DNA of 64,000 nt from Eretmocerus hayati (GCA_029851415.1 CM056743.1:75968186-76032185); one strand, 5' to 3'; counted from the stretch's first letter, positions 10,634-22,512 are shown. A program made the numbers and translations. Notes: generated from the sequence alone by a model not told the origin.

Positions 10634-12059
10634 GCATTGCGAGTTCTCATTTGGAGATTATCTCACGCTTTGTCTGAGGTGATACATTTGTTCCCCTTTG
10701 TACAGATCAGCTGACTATACGAACATATCAGCTAACTATACGAGAAACTTTTCAGTGCACGAATGGGCTTATCCACAGTCGTAATTGGAACTGCTTGAGT
10801 ATATCTATGTATATATATACCGTGAAATTTGGTCATTTCGGTACGGTTTCGGTATTTTTTATTTTGTTTGGCTTCTCATTCCTATATACGTTGACAAAAC
10901 CTACTAGTATTAGTAGTCAATTGAAAGTTTACAGTGTCAGCTTTAGATTGACGGGCCACAAAGTTCAAATTCGAGTATCTAAGCAGTAGCTGTTAGTAAT
11001 TGAAGAAGTGTACCAAAGGTAGACCCCGATGGGGCAACTTTGATACACAATCATTTTTAATCATTCATTTTTCTTGTTCTAAACTGTTTAAAACCGTATA
11101 GACAATCACTCGACTACAGATGAGTTGAAAAAAAGCTGCCATACAGAATCTGACCAATGTTACCCTACCGTAATGCTTCTTACGGAGAGTGGGCTAACTT
11201 TGGTACGATTTTTTATGTTTTTTTCCCCATTTTTCATTCGTAAAAATCACAAATGCTGTAAATATCTCAATGTAATGATGGTTTATTCAATATGGTGCTA
11301 AATGTGGTGAGGATGTACCGTTATTCACCCGTAATTCGTTATGGAACAATTCTTGCCAGGTACACTAACTGGACTACTCGCGTATCGTTGCTACATCAGT
11401 CTCTCTAGAAAAAGTTTCAATAAACGACTACAATCATTCACGCGCGCTCTGCGGTAGTTCAACACATTGTTTATGTGTGTGTCGAGGGGGGAGAATAGGT
11501 TTCAGAGCGATATAATCTAGGGCTGGGACTTTTATTTTTGTGAGCTTTGAATCACCGATCACGTGCCTGATTTATACAAGCAATGGATTTACAAGAAAGC
11601 CCAACCGTTCATCTTCAGGGTGTCCACCGTAGTATTATTTGTGAATTCAATGAGGATTCCGCGTGTTTTCAAGTGTAAAATCGCTAAATTCCAGAGCCTA
11701 GGGGACAAGCTTTTCTAGAGAAGAAAAATTTTCTAGAAAAATCTTCTAGAAAAAGTTTCTAGAAAAAATAAATGAGATCTATTGGCAGTAAACTGAGGGA
11801 GATATATAACAGGAGCTACATTGTTTTTCGAGTAGGATTTTGTCAACTTATGTGTGACTTCCAAAGGTCTCAAGGTTGATCTAATTTTTCTGAGATTTTT
11901 GGAACATCCTACTCGAATGAACAAAAATCTGTTGTCTGACCCTGAAAAAATCCTAATGAGTGCCGTTAGTTCTTGGAAAAATCAACAAAATCATATGAAA
12001 TGATTTAATTCCGAATATACGAAGCTGGAAAAATCGAGTTCTTTAAATTACGCATCTCA
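10634..12059. other. AT-rich intergenic DNA with short inverted and clustered motifs
   Basis: No gene is recognised. Two ACTTTGGTAC/GTACCAAAG-type ends near 11010 and 11195 face each other and may mark a small relic. A cluster of TTCTAGAA-like motifs lies at 11711-11770. The short open frames here carry no recognisable motif. Confidence 0.3.
11711..11770. repeat. Cluster of five TCTAGA palindromes, heat-shock-element-like
   Basis: TCTAGA occurs five times within about 55 bp, several times within TTCTAGAA. That is the nTTCnnGAAn arrangement of heat-shock-factor sites. No gene start is visible nearby, so regulatory function is only a possibility; simple tandem repetition is the alternative. 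Confidence 0.35.
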
Positions 12060-13765
12060 TTTTAAGGTGTGTACACATTCTTTATTCGATTCTATGCTAC
12101 CAAATATGAACTTTATACCAACTATGGGACCCTAAAAAAATTTTAGAGATATTTCCCACGTAAATCAATTTTGAACCATCTCTGACAAAAAACTTTTGTA
12201 TTTCCTCGATAAAATGCATATTTCTGGAATCAGAATACAGAAGATCAGAGATACAGAAATGAGGATTGAGGCATTCAGAAAGTATTGGAAAAACCTATTG
12301 GAATCGGATTAGTACAGTTGATTTTGAGATCTTGGGTGGTTTTATCGGACGAAAGAATGGAAAACATAGGAATTTGAATTTCTGAGAAACTCAATGTTTT
12401 AGAACATTGAAAGTTCATCATTCTATGTAAAATTTTGTGTTCTTACAGAAAAAATAATCGAGAATCCTTTTTTTGGTTCTAGATCCCATTTTTGCGAATT
12501 ACCACAAATCCATTTTCAGGTTTTTGGAAATAGTCCGTTTTCTGCGCATGCGCGGAAATTTGGAACCTTGAAACCAATTTCGTCGGATAGCCAAGAAAAT
12601 TACCTTGAAAATAACGTGTTGTCGAAGTTAATGTCATGCATTCAAACCGTAGCTCTATTTCTAACGTATGAGAGATTAAGTCTAAGTTCGAGTGGAAAGT
12701 TGGTGGTCATTATCTAACGGGCTCAGACGCAGATTTTCGTTGTCTTCGGTACCTCTGACCAACTTCTATGAAAATATCGAGATCCAGTGGTATTTGGAAC
12801 AGTGAGACTCTGTCTCGAGTGCATGAAATTGACTTCGGCAAGCAGTTATCTTGAAGCAAATTTTCTTGACTTCCCAATGAAGTTAGTTTCAAGCATCCAA
12901 GTTTCTGCGCATGTGCAAAAAACAGAGGATTCCCAAAATTTGGATCTTTGAAACCAATTACATCGGATCGCCAAGAAAATTACATTGAAAATAACTAGTT
13001 CGCGAAGTTAATGTCATGCATTAAAACCGTAGCTCTAACGTATGGAAGATGAAGTCTCAGTTCGAGTGGAAAGTTGGTGTTCACCATCTAACGAGCCCAG
13101 CCGTGGATTTTCGTTGTCTTCGGTACCTCTGACGCACCTCTATGAAAATATCGAGATCCAGTGGTCTTTCGAACGGTGAGACTCTGTCTCGAGTGCATGA
13201 AATTGACTTCGGCAAGCAGTCATTTTGAAGCAAATTTTCTTGACTTCCCTATGAATCAAGTTTCAAGCATCCAAGTTTCTGCCCATGCACAAAAAACAGA
13301 CGATTTCCAAAAGGCTTAATATGGAATTGTGGTAATTGGCAAAAATAGGCCTTAGAACGCAAAAAAGGAATTTTAGACTATTTTTCTCTGAAAGAAAGAA
13401 ACATTATATATAAAATATGTCATTCTCAAGGTTCTGAAGAACTGGTTTTTTGAGAAATTGAATTTTCTATGTTTTTCACTCTTTGGCCCGATAAAACAAC
13501 CAAAGATCTCAGAACAAACTATACAAAACCGATTTCGATAGATTCCCTCAAGATCTTTTGACTGTCGTCATCAGGATCTCTGTATTTGTAAACGGATTTA
13601 AGAAAAATGCATTTCATCGAAAAAAATACCTAAACTTTTTTCTAGGAGACAATTCAAAAGATCAAATTAATAAAGGTTGTAGATACCTAGAAAAATTTTT
13701 TCAGGTCCCCATAGGTTATGAAAAATCTGATATTTTATACCATAGAATCAAATGAAAAAGTAAAA
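12060..13765. mobile_element. Foldback-type element: long inverted arms around a tandem ~365-bp repeat
   Basis: The left arm (about 12065-12535) is repeated in reverse complement in the right arm (about 13295-13760). Matching blocks include GATTCTATG near both outer ends, AAAATGCAT, GAGATCTTGGGTGGTTTTAT against its mirror near 13480-13510, and TTTTTGCGAATTACCACAA against its mirror near 13330-13350. Between the arms sit two direct copies of a 363-374-bp unit that begins TCTGCGCATG at 12541 and 12904; a third start appears at 13278. No transposase is present. Such long-armed elements are non-autonomous, and the family is undetermined. Confidence 0.75.
12541..13290 (+). repeat. Two tandem copies of a ~365-bp unit
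   Basis: Units start at 12541 and 12904, with a partial third start at 13278. Shared text includes GTTAATGTCATGCATT, AAACCGTAGCTCT, TTTTCGTTGTCTTCGGTACC and AAATTGACTTCGGCAAGCAG. They form the core of the foldback element. Confidence 0.85.
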
Positions 13766-13769
13766 AAAA

Positions 13770-14734
13770 ATTTAAGAAATGACCTTGTTTCGTTTAAATC
13801 TAAAATTTTGGCTCTTTTAGAGTCCTAGAAAGCCCCTTGAAACTTGCAGAGAAAAGCGAGTAGACACCCTGATTGTTTTGATGAGATAAGATTGAAGATG
13901 TGAAACGCACGTTTGATGCTGATGGAATCTGATACCTAGTTATAGATGTAATATTGAGGACAAAGTACATGTGAAGAGGCAATGAGTAGCGTTGCCACTT
14001 CCACCAGATGAGCGGATGCTTATTCACTTTTTAAATATTCACGAAGGCAGCGCAGCATAATGACCACGGGAGTGTGGAGTGTGGTTACCTTTATGCTTTC
14101 AGTACCATCTGCTTGTGATATTATACATCTACGAACAATTATCCTGTTCAGAATGTTGTCCATAACCAGAAAAATTATTTTCCGATGTGAATTGGTCGAA
14201 TTTTATCATGAAACTTGACCTCATTTTTCAAATTGCAACATCACATGATTATTGTAAGTCACTACGAACCTGAATACGACTTGAAGCAAAAGGGAAAAGC
14301 GGCGAGCAAACTGTGAGAATCATAAGATTCTGGATTTGTTGCGATTCGAAACATTTTCAATTGCTGTTGGAGTTCTGGGTATACTTCTTAGCAGGAGTAG
14401 CGTAAGTAGAATGTTGATGCATGATTTCTTGATTGAATTATCTATTATTTTTGACGTATCTATTTTTGGTTGATGGATTTTTTTTTCTGGAAGTGATGCC
14501 CCATAAGGAGGACAATATCCGGATGCTTTGAATCTTCTTGGATGCAAATAATTGGAAACAGGGTTGTCATTTTCGGAAACTGCAAGATAAATAGGAGAAA
14601 AAACATTGAGACGTCTGATAGTTTGTTCCAGAGAAAATGTAAGGAGATGAGATAGATTTTGATGATTTCATTTTAGGTCGTTATTGGAATCAGGAAATTC
14701 ACAAACCTTCCGTTTAGAGAATTTTTGATATAAC
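13770..14734. other. Unassigned region with a possible minus-strand exon near 14.3-14.6 kb
   Basis: On the minus strand an acceptor-like TATTTATCTTGCAG ends near 14580. It is followed by an open stretch down to about 14320 with two plausible frames. I do not recognise either product. Elsewhere in this stretch I see nothing identifiable. Confidence 0.25.
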
Positions 14735-15098
14735 AGACTGTTGTACAAGGATCATGGTCATGCTAATGATGAATATCTTGAGAAAATCAAGCTCTTAAAA
14801 ATATCCACAGAGCAGTTGATCGTGGAAAAATTTGACAAAAACACCAATTATTCAATTTGTGTTGTCGTACGATCTCATATTATCCACATCCGTAGCAAAA
14901 TATCTAAAAAGAAAAAATTTATTAAGTAATTGAATAGAATTGGAATATTTGGATTACTTACTTAAAAATTATGAAAGTTTCACGAATGAAAATGTCAATT
15001 TTGAACACCTGATTGAGAAACGTTTGTTTTGTCAACAAACAGAAGTAATCATTGACCTGAATATAGATGTGAATGTTGAAGTGCAACAACTCGTTTAG
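14735..15098 (+). pseudogene. Unrecognised coding-like stretch, two frames, possibly part of the 15.3-15.8 kb gene
   Basis: After an acceptor-like ATATAACAG a frame runs from 14735 to a TAA at about 14929 and encodes a Lys/Glu-rich helical segment (LEKIKLLKISTEQLIVEKF). A second frame, open from about 14931 to 15098, encodes LEYLDYLLKNYESF and VIIDLNIDVNVEVQQLV. Both have amino-acid-like composition. A frameshift or a missed intron would join them. No family is recognised. Confidence 0.35.
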
Positions 15099-15265
15099 AA
15101 TGGTTCACTGTGTCAACATGGAAAGAAGCGTTTAACCTGAAGCTCAAATACTTTGTATCGGGGAAATTGTTAAGATAAGATGAATCGGGATCTTCAAAAT
15201 TTTGCAGGTGATAATATTGTATATTTAATTGATTGATGTGAGAAATAATGTTTGGCTGTTTACAG

Positions 15266-15795
15266 AGGAGCATATTGATTTTGAGAATAGGTATATAGAT
15301 TACCTCATCAACAACGTTATGGCTGATGTAAATAGAGAGATTGCAGGTGAGTTTTTAAATTGAGTGAATATATATTAATAGAAATATGATAATTATCAAG
15401 TAGTCAATAACTATTCACCTTTAGGTGATTTTGTGGTAATTCAACTTAATCAATGAAATTCTATTGATTAACTAATGTCTATTAAAAATGTTTCCACAGA
15501 AGCAATAGATTTCTACGAAACTTACGAGATTGGATATGGTGATCCTGCATCGATGATTGAAGGATATCATCAAAATCAAATTCCAACGATAACTAATAAA
15601 AACAATGTGGAGCCAGAAGGGAGGAAAGTCGGAATACTGGAAAAGAAGAAGACTCTCAAGGACTTGAAAATCAAATTGAGGGAGTTCTCAAATATGCAAG
15701 TGAAGGATTCCAAGAGAAATTTACATCTCGTACATAAAAATAAGCAGTTATTAATTGATTTCATGGATTTCTTAAGGATTCTTGATAAGAGATGA
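15266..15795 (+). CDS. Two spliced exons of an unrecognised acidic/basic protein
   Basis: Exon 15266-15346 follows the acceptor GTTTACAG and ends at the donor CAG|GTGAGT. Exon 15500-15795 follows TTTCCACAG and ends at TGA. The phases fit: a GAA codon is split across the junction, giving DVNREIAEAIDFYETYEIG. The C-terminal part is rich in Lys and Leu (GILEKKKTLKDLKIKLREF) and ends FLRILDKR. The 153-bp intron is AT-rich. Upstream exons are not certain; the open frames at 14.7-15.1 kb are candidates. I do not recognise the protein. Confidence 0.5.
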
Positions 15796-16024
15796 ATTAT
15801 CAATCGAATTCCATAACAGCACATTTTGAAAGTATTAAAAAAGATGGATTTTTATAAATGACGTTAATTGAAATGTTATACATGAGTCGTAAAATACATT
15901 TTCAAAAAATAACTGCGAAAATCAATTACACCAATTCTTGAGCCTTTCATCGATTAAAAGTTGTCAAATTGTACTTTAATTTGATAACTGCAACACACAA
16001 GGCATAACTTGGATAACTTTCTAT

Positions 16025-16569
16025 CTAGAATCGGTTAACAGTAATTGTTGGTGAAAAATGTTGAAGAACGGAGAATAACCATTGGGCACTCGATGGTTTT
16101 TTGCAATAGGTGGTATTTCGAAAGTTGACTGAGAGCAACGTCAAAATTGAAGATCGCAATAATACTTACAGCTCATGTCAGCAATTGGGGAACATATGCA
16201 CATGTTGCTGTAGAGATCGTAGGCCTGGTGGAGAATCAACATTTTTCTGAGGCGGTAGTCGAGACAGAGTTTGATAACCTGCTCGAATAGAGAGATCCCC
16301 GGTTCATCGTGCTCCACAAATAGGATATTCAGAGTTACTCTTGAGCTGGAATTAATTGGCATGGCATTTGTGAGGTAGCTTGCAAGAGTATAGGAGGTTT
16401 GAGCGTCAGCGAAATGAGTCCAAGTAAGGCTCATTAGAGGATGCAGAAATATTGATTGCAGCGAGTAAGTGTTGATCTGCTTCAGGTACCAGCCTGATCG
16501 TAGTAAACGAATGAGCTCGTAAGTGGTCAATTGACTGGGGTAATTGCTAATACGAAAGATGAGCACAAT
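16025..16569 (-). CDS. Unrecognised protein, one long exon with a possible 41-bp intron and a terminal exon
   Basis: An open frame of about 130 codons begins after an acceptor-like CGAGTCCTTAG at 16570. It has a natural-looking composition (LTTYELIRLLRSGWYLKQIN, FVEHDEPGISLFEQVIKL). At 16169 there is a good donor (GAGCT|GTAAGT). An acceptor at 16129 would join in frame to a terminal exon at 16025-16128 ending in TAG. That intron would be only 41 bp, short for an animal. Without splicing the frame stops at 16141. No family is recognised, and the start lies in an unidentified upstream exon. Confidence 0.35.
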
Positions 16570-18893
16570 CTAAGGACTCGCAGTAAGACTTGTTTGACAA
16601 AAAGTTAGCTGGCCTGAAGAGCTGCGCTTCAGATCTGGTGATGGGCATTGGTGGTGATGTTGATAGCCCGTTGAATTAATAAATGCTGAGGCATACAGTT
16701 GCATTATCAAATCTTCTATTCCGATATCCGTCATGACCCTCTAATGAGATACGTATTTCTACGATAAAATATTATTCAATAAAAATTTCTCAACAGGATA
16801 TTCAATAATATAAAAATTTCTGTTACCTAATTGTGTGAGAGTTCTTGAAATTGAAGATTTATCATCTGGTTTGACCATCATGGGATTTTTTAGTTCCCTC
16901 AGGCAAAAATCTCGTTGATCATAGTTACTTAGAGTAAGGTGAATGTAAAATTTGTGATTCATTATTCAGTTGCAAATGTTTAAAGATTGAAAATTGCTTA
17001 GTCTTGCATTTGCTGAAAGTCTGAAGAATTCACTTTGAAATTAGTCCACAAATAATGAGCTTTTCTTCTGCGAATCTCATTGGTACTTAATAAGGGATTA
17101 TATGCCGTGAATTTTATGGCTTCTATGTGAGTCTCTAAAAAGTAATAGATTAGAAAATTATAAATGCGATAAAGGAAATGGAGACATGATAATCTGACAT
17201 TCCATGAAATACAAATTTCTAATACTCTTACCTTGGTTCAAGAGAGAAGTACCCAATCGTCGAAGAGTTGCACTGAGTAGGCTTTCGAGTAAAAAAATAG
17301 TCAGTCTACTGTGGAATCATCTTTTGCTTTCACTTGTTTGGACGACTCTTCATACAAAGATTGAAGATCAGCTAGATATCTATTTTATAACAAATCTGAT
17401 GAGCTGTGAAAATTTTGTGCAGGAATAGCTCTTGAGAAATTGGTTCTTGTTTCCTAAGGTATAAAGAGATTTCAGTATATTTCCAAATTTGGTTTCATAA
17501 TCTTGAGTTACTGTAATCTCGAATGATTGTTTGATGACAAAGAAATTTAGGCAGGAATAGGTCTTTAGAAACTGATTCTTGTTGAGCAAGGTATGAGGAG
17601 ATTTCAGTATTTTTGAAATCTATCATTACTGTGGTCTCCGAATATTGGTTTATGACAATAGATTCCAAGTTCGAGAATAAGGTTTGAAAACTATTTTCCA
17701 GTGATCACATAAGTTTGTAGATGGTAGAGTGAAAGTATTCTTAATATCTGCTGGCATACGCAGTTGAAGCTGAGAATGTGTCTTTAGGATGTTACTGATT
17801 TCTACGACATGTTGAACCTGAGTTTTTCTCCTAATCTTCAACGATGTTTGTTTGAATTGTGATTTGTGATTGCAGTTACCATGATACACTTGATGAGGTG
17901 ATGACATGTTAGAATTACTGCATTGCAATGTATCCCCAGGAAGCATTGACGTGGAACACTCATTGAGCTTGTGGTACAGCTATGGTCATCAACGATACTT
18001 GTATAGATTTTCGCTGTATTGAAGTCATGGTTCTTTGATTGAATCTTGATGTGGGTAGAGAAGTGTATGGATATTGTAAATTATATTTAGTAAAGAAATA
18101 TTGTTCAAACTGAATATGATAAAAATTGTGGAAACTGATGAAGGAGATTGATGAATCAAAATAGAAATTTGTCGTTTGGACACAAATTGTTATTCGGCTA
18201 TCCAAGTATTGGAATGAAAATGATTGTGAATTGAGTGAAGCAGAATTAGTGGACATATTTTATATTGAATATTTGTTTGCATTGAGAGAACTGTTGAAGT
18301 AACCTATAATTAATATGTAGGCAGTATATAGAGTGATGATGAATAAAAATATCTGTAATGTGGTTGAATCTAGATACCTGAGGATCTGACACGATGCATT
18401 TTTCATGTAAAATGAATGATGTATTGAGAATACAAGAAGTAATTGAGGTATAATGTGCCACTAAGTTGTGAATTTTAGTGAGTGATTGTGAGGTAATAAA
18501 AACTTGTAAAAGCTAGGCCATGTATTACTCGAAGGATATAGGTTTTAGCTCATCAGTCGGTAATGTAGACTGCTGATATATTAAAGTACAAAGTAGTTGT
18601 TGAGAATGGAATAAGTTTATATTATGAGAGCAGAGTTTTGAATAAGTAAGACGATAAAATTGTTACAAAGGTGAATTGTGTATGTATGTACATTAGTTGT
18701 AAATGTTTATTACATCAAATTTTCTGAGTAGTATTTATAGGAAACATAAATCAAGTTAATGACAGTCAGGTAACGGAATTTTGATCTCCAATCCTATTTC
18801 GTGGTGTTTGCCCAGTAACTTTCTAAACTGAAATTAAAATTGAAGAGTTTAAAATTCAATCTCTGGAACAGATGAAGATAAATTTAGTGTTCC
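16570..18893. other. AT-rich region with splice-like signals, no recognised gene
   Basis: Several minus-strand open stretches (17110-16990, 17340-17230, 17946-17650, 18461-17960) are bordered by GT/AG signals, for example TATTACTTTTTAG near 17140 and CCAAG|GTAAGAG near 17230. The pieces may be exons of one or more unknown genes, but several frames are possible and I cannot assemble a convincing product. A TTTATT at 18706-18711 is a plausible minus-strand AATAAA for the RPA1-like gene. Confidence 0.3.
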
Positions 18894-19875
18894 TCACTTT
18901 TTTCTTTCTTTTCCATGGTAATCATAATTTATGATACTTGAATTTGTTGAAGACAATTTTATAATACCCTGATAAATTGTTACTTTTGCTCTCTTAATAA
19001 CAATAACATCACCAACTTTGGATTGGAAGTCTGACGAATGATCACCCCAGAGTGTTAAAGTGATCTGTGAAGAGAATAATACGTAATATGAGAATGCGAT
19101 ATGATATCTATGATATTATAGATATGAATATTTGAAAATTACCAGTGTTTCTGAAGAATCGATAAGCTCAATATCTCTTTTCTTGTAAGTAACATTTTTG
19201 ATAGAGCTGTAGGTCTCCTTTATATCATCGAAGGACTTGATTATAGCAATAATATCTGGAAAAAATTAAGTTAGAAAGACAGTAAAGCTGATATTAATTG
19301 GAATGGACAATTACCTTTGCAACAAGGTTCTTGGAGTTGAGATATACTTTGGAGTGTTTCAAAATCCATAGTAAGTTTTATTGATTTTGGAGGTGTGGCA
19401 TTATCAATATCGAATGTTGTATTCTTGACAGCATTCAACTCATAGGGGTGGTTGAGGTCATTATACTGTTTCACAGCTGTCTTGACTTTAAAATAACGGA
19501 TTTCATACATTTTACCTATCTAGAAAATGAAATCATAAGATTGTTTATTACGAGATTAGGGATTATAATCATGAATCAACACTTACCTGAACAGTTTCGA
19601 AAAACTTTGATGCTTCTTCAGCAAAGAATGTCATTCTTATCTCGCCTGTATTATCGAGTAACTGGCAGGAAAACATGAGTGAGTTTTTAGCATTATTTAC
19701 CCATTCTTTCAATGATGTCTTTGCGGTTACTTTAGCTTTGACAAATAGTCTGCAAGAATTTAGGAATGACAAGATTTGAAATTGAGTGGGAGAAAAATGA
19801 GACTTACCTGGGTTTGTAGGGTGTGATATCGATGATATTTGTACTGTCTTCAAGGGTTCTCTTGACACTAGACAT
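18894..19875 (-). CDS. RPA1-like single-stranded DNA-binding protein (two OB folds, five exons)
   Basis: Exons on the minus strand are 19875-19808, 19749-19587, 19519-19315, 19255-19143 and 19064-18894. All introns are GT-AG and 58-78 bp, and phases agree throughout, giving 239 residues. The first OB fold matches RPA70 DBD-A (ITPYKPRLFVKAKVT, SCQLLDNTGEIRMTFFAEEA, KFFETVQIGKMYEI). The second matches DBD-B (DIIAIIKSFDD, RDIELIDSSETLITLTLWGD, SDFQSKVGDVIVIKRAKV). RPA1 normally has an N-terminal domain, DBD-A, DBD-B and a zinc-binding DBD-C, about 600 residues in all. Here both the N-terminal domain and DBD-C are missing, and the protein ends in a basic KERKK tail. It should bind single-stranded DNA. 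It may be a host paralogue, a captured gene in the Helentron neighbourhood, or a viral accessory gene. The family assignment is strong; the origin is open. Confidence 0.8.
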
Positions 19876-20299
19876 TTTGAAACGTTATACTTTGGAAAAT
19901 GGATGAAAGATCATAAGGAACACTGCAGTACAAGGATAAGAGTGGATTGTTTATGTTTGTACCAATTGGTTATGAATTATACAAGGGAAACAATGGATGG
20001 AGTTATTCCGATGGTGACCAAATCAGAAGTCAAAATATAAATCTGAGTGAATGTAATAGAGATGTTGTGAATTTTTTGGAAAATTTGAGATTCGTAGTTT
20101 TTCTTAAGAAGAGATGATTTTTTGGCTGTATATTTTTGAATTGTTGAGTAATAATGGATTAATACTAATCTGGAAATGATGGGGTTATTAAATAGTTGAA
20201 TTGAGTGCAGAGAATAATCATTAATGAAAGTGGATTGAGAAAAACATGGAAAATTGAAGAGAAATAACAGCAATAGACATTAAAATATGAGAACCATAG

Positions 20300-22275
20300 A
20301 CCTTAGAAATTCTTCATGAACCAATTAATAAGGAATGTTTGGAAAGTATCTTTTGGTATATCAAAGTTTGGTAAATTACTTGTGAAGAAAGATAGAGGAG
20401 AAAGATGGATCAATGGAACAAATCTTTTATTAATTTTTGAGTTATTTTCCCGAGGAAGATTGTTAGCGGAAATTAGGGAATCTGCACTATATTTTTTTAA
20501 ACAATAAATATCGTTTGGTTGAGACAGAATTTCGATAAAATTGGTTTGTGGATCAGTGAAATCACAATTTTGGTGAGAATTTCAGATTTTTATGGGAAGA
20601 AACTTCATTTTAATAGTGATCTTCAAGTTAAACTGGAATTCCGTGTTGAGCAATTCATAAATAATGTTCAAAAAATGTGGATTCAGGTCGATGGAAGTTT
20701 GGTGAATTACTCGTACAGGAAGATAAAGGTGAAAAATGGATATTCGAAAAGAATGTTTTATTATTTTTCAAGTTATCTTTTCGAGAAAGATTGTGAGTCG
20801 AAATTAGGGAATATAAACTATATCTTTATCACCAATATCTATCGTTTGGTTGAGACAGAATTTCGATAAAATTGGTTTAAGGGTGATAAAAATGAGAATT
20901 TTGGTGTTTCAATTTTTTCCAAAATACCTTGGTTTGAAGGGATGAAATGGAATTTCGGTGTTAACCAATCGATAGATCGTGCAGGAAAAATGATAGTTTA
21001 GGTCATTGAAATTGAGACAAAAGAGTGATGAAGGAAGGCACGAGGAAAGAATGAATATTAAGAAAAATTTTGCATTATTTTTTGAGTTATTCTTCAGAGG
21101 AAGGTTTTAGGAGGGATTTGGGACATCTAGTCTGACGTTTTTTGGATGATATTCATCGTTTGGTTGAGACAAAATTTGGATCCAGTTGCTTTAAAAAGGG
21201 TAAAAATGAAATTTTTGGAGAAAATTGTGATTTTTTGGAAAATTTGAGATCTGTAACGATTGAATAAGATTTCGGTGTTAACCAATTGATAGATCGTGCA
21301 GAGAAAATGATAGTTTAGGTCATTAAAATTGAGAAAAACGAGTCATGAAGGAAGATAGGAGGAAAAAATGAATAATAAGAAAAATTTCCCATTATTTTTT
21401 GAGTTATTCTTTAGAGGAAGCTTCTTAGAGACATTTGGGCCTTCTAGTCTGAGGTTTTTTCAACAATATCCATCGTTTGTTTGAGACGGAATTTCGATGC
21501 AGTGGGTTTGAAAAGGCTCAAAAAGAAATTTTTGGTGGAAATTTTGATTTTTTTTTAAATTTGAGATCTGAAAAGATTAATTGAAATTTCGGTATTAACC
21601 AATCGATAGATCGTGCAAAAAAAATGATAGCCTAGGTCATTAGAATTGAGAAAAACGAGTCATGAAGGAAGATAGGAGGAAAAAATGAATAATAAGAAAA
21701 ATTTCCCATTATTTTTTGAGTTATTCTTTAGAGGAAGCTTCTTAGAGAGATTTGGGCCTTCTAGTCTGAGGTTTTTTCAACAATATCCATCGTTTGGTTG
21801 AGACGGAATTTCGATGCAGTGGGTTTAAAAAGGCTCAAAAAGAAATTTTTGGTGAAAATTTTGATTTTTTCGAAAATCTGAGATCTGAAAAGATTAACTG
21901 AAATTTCGGTATTAACCAATCGATAGATCGTGCAAAAAAAATGATAGCCTAGGTCATTAGAATTGAGAAAAACGAGTCATGAAGGAAGATAGGAGGAAAA
22001 AATGAATATTAAGAAAAATTTCCCATTATTTTATGAATTATTCTTTAGAGGAAGCTTTTTAGAGAGATTTGGGCCTCCTAGTCTGAAGTTTTTTTAACAA
22101 TATCCATCGTTTGGTTGAGACGGAATTTCGATGCAGTGGGTTTAAAAAGGATCAAAAAGAAATTTTTGGTGAAAATTTTGATTTTTTTGTAAATCTGAGA
22201 TCTGAAAAGATTAAATGAATTTTCGGTATTAACCAATCGATAGATCTCGCAGAAAAAGTCATAGTTTAGGTGACT
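20300..22275 (+). repeat. Tandem array of a 317-bp repeat, six copies
   Basis: The landmark TCGTTTGGTTGAG (or a one-base variant) falls at about 20511, 20842, 21156, 21473, 21790 and 22107. The last three spacings are exactly 317 bp and the earlier ones are 331, 314 and 317. The landmark AAGAAAAATTT falls at 21062, 21379, 21696 and 22013, again 317 bp apart. Copies on the right are nearly identical while those on the left are diverged. Open frames inside have no recognisable product. The array is bordered on the right by the 22.8-kb gene of the virus-like element. Confidence 0.92.
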
Positions 22276-22496
22276 CAATTTGCTGTGAGAGTGTGTGAGA
22301 AAAAGATATTTATGTATTAAAAGTAGAAATTTGAGCCATTTTTCTTTAAAATGCCCATGGATCAAATTTGACTGGGAGCCGAAAGCTGCCAAATCACTGG
22401 GCTCTCAGAAATTGGATTCTGTACAACTTGTAGAAAACCAAAAGTTGATAAGGGCAATAGTAAAAGAGAAAGCGTGTCCGGTATAAAACAAGAAAC

Positions 22497-22512
22497 ACAC
22501 ACACACACACAC
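22497..22512. repeat. Short (CA)n microsatellite
   Basis: A run of about eight CA dinucleotides, interrupted by GAACACGG on the right. Confidence 0.8.
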
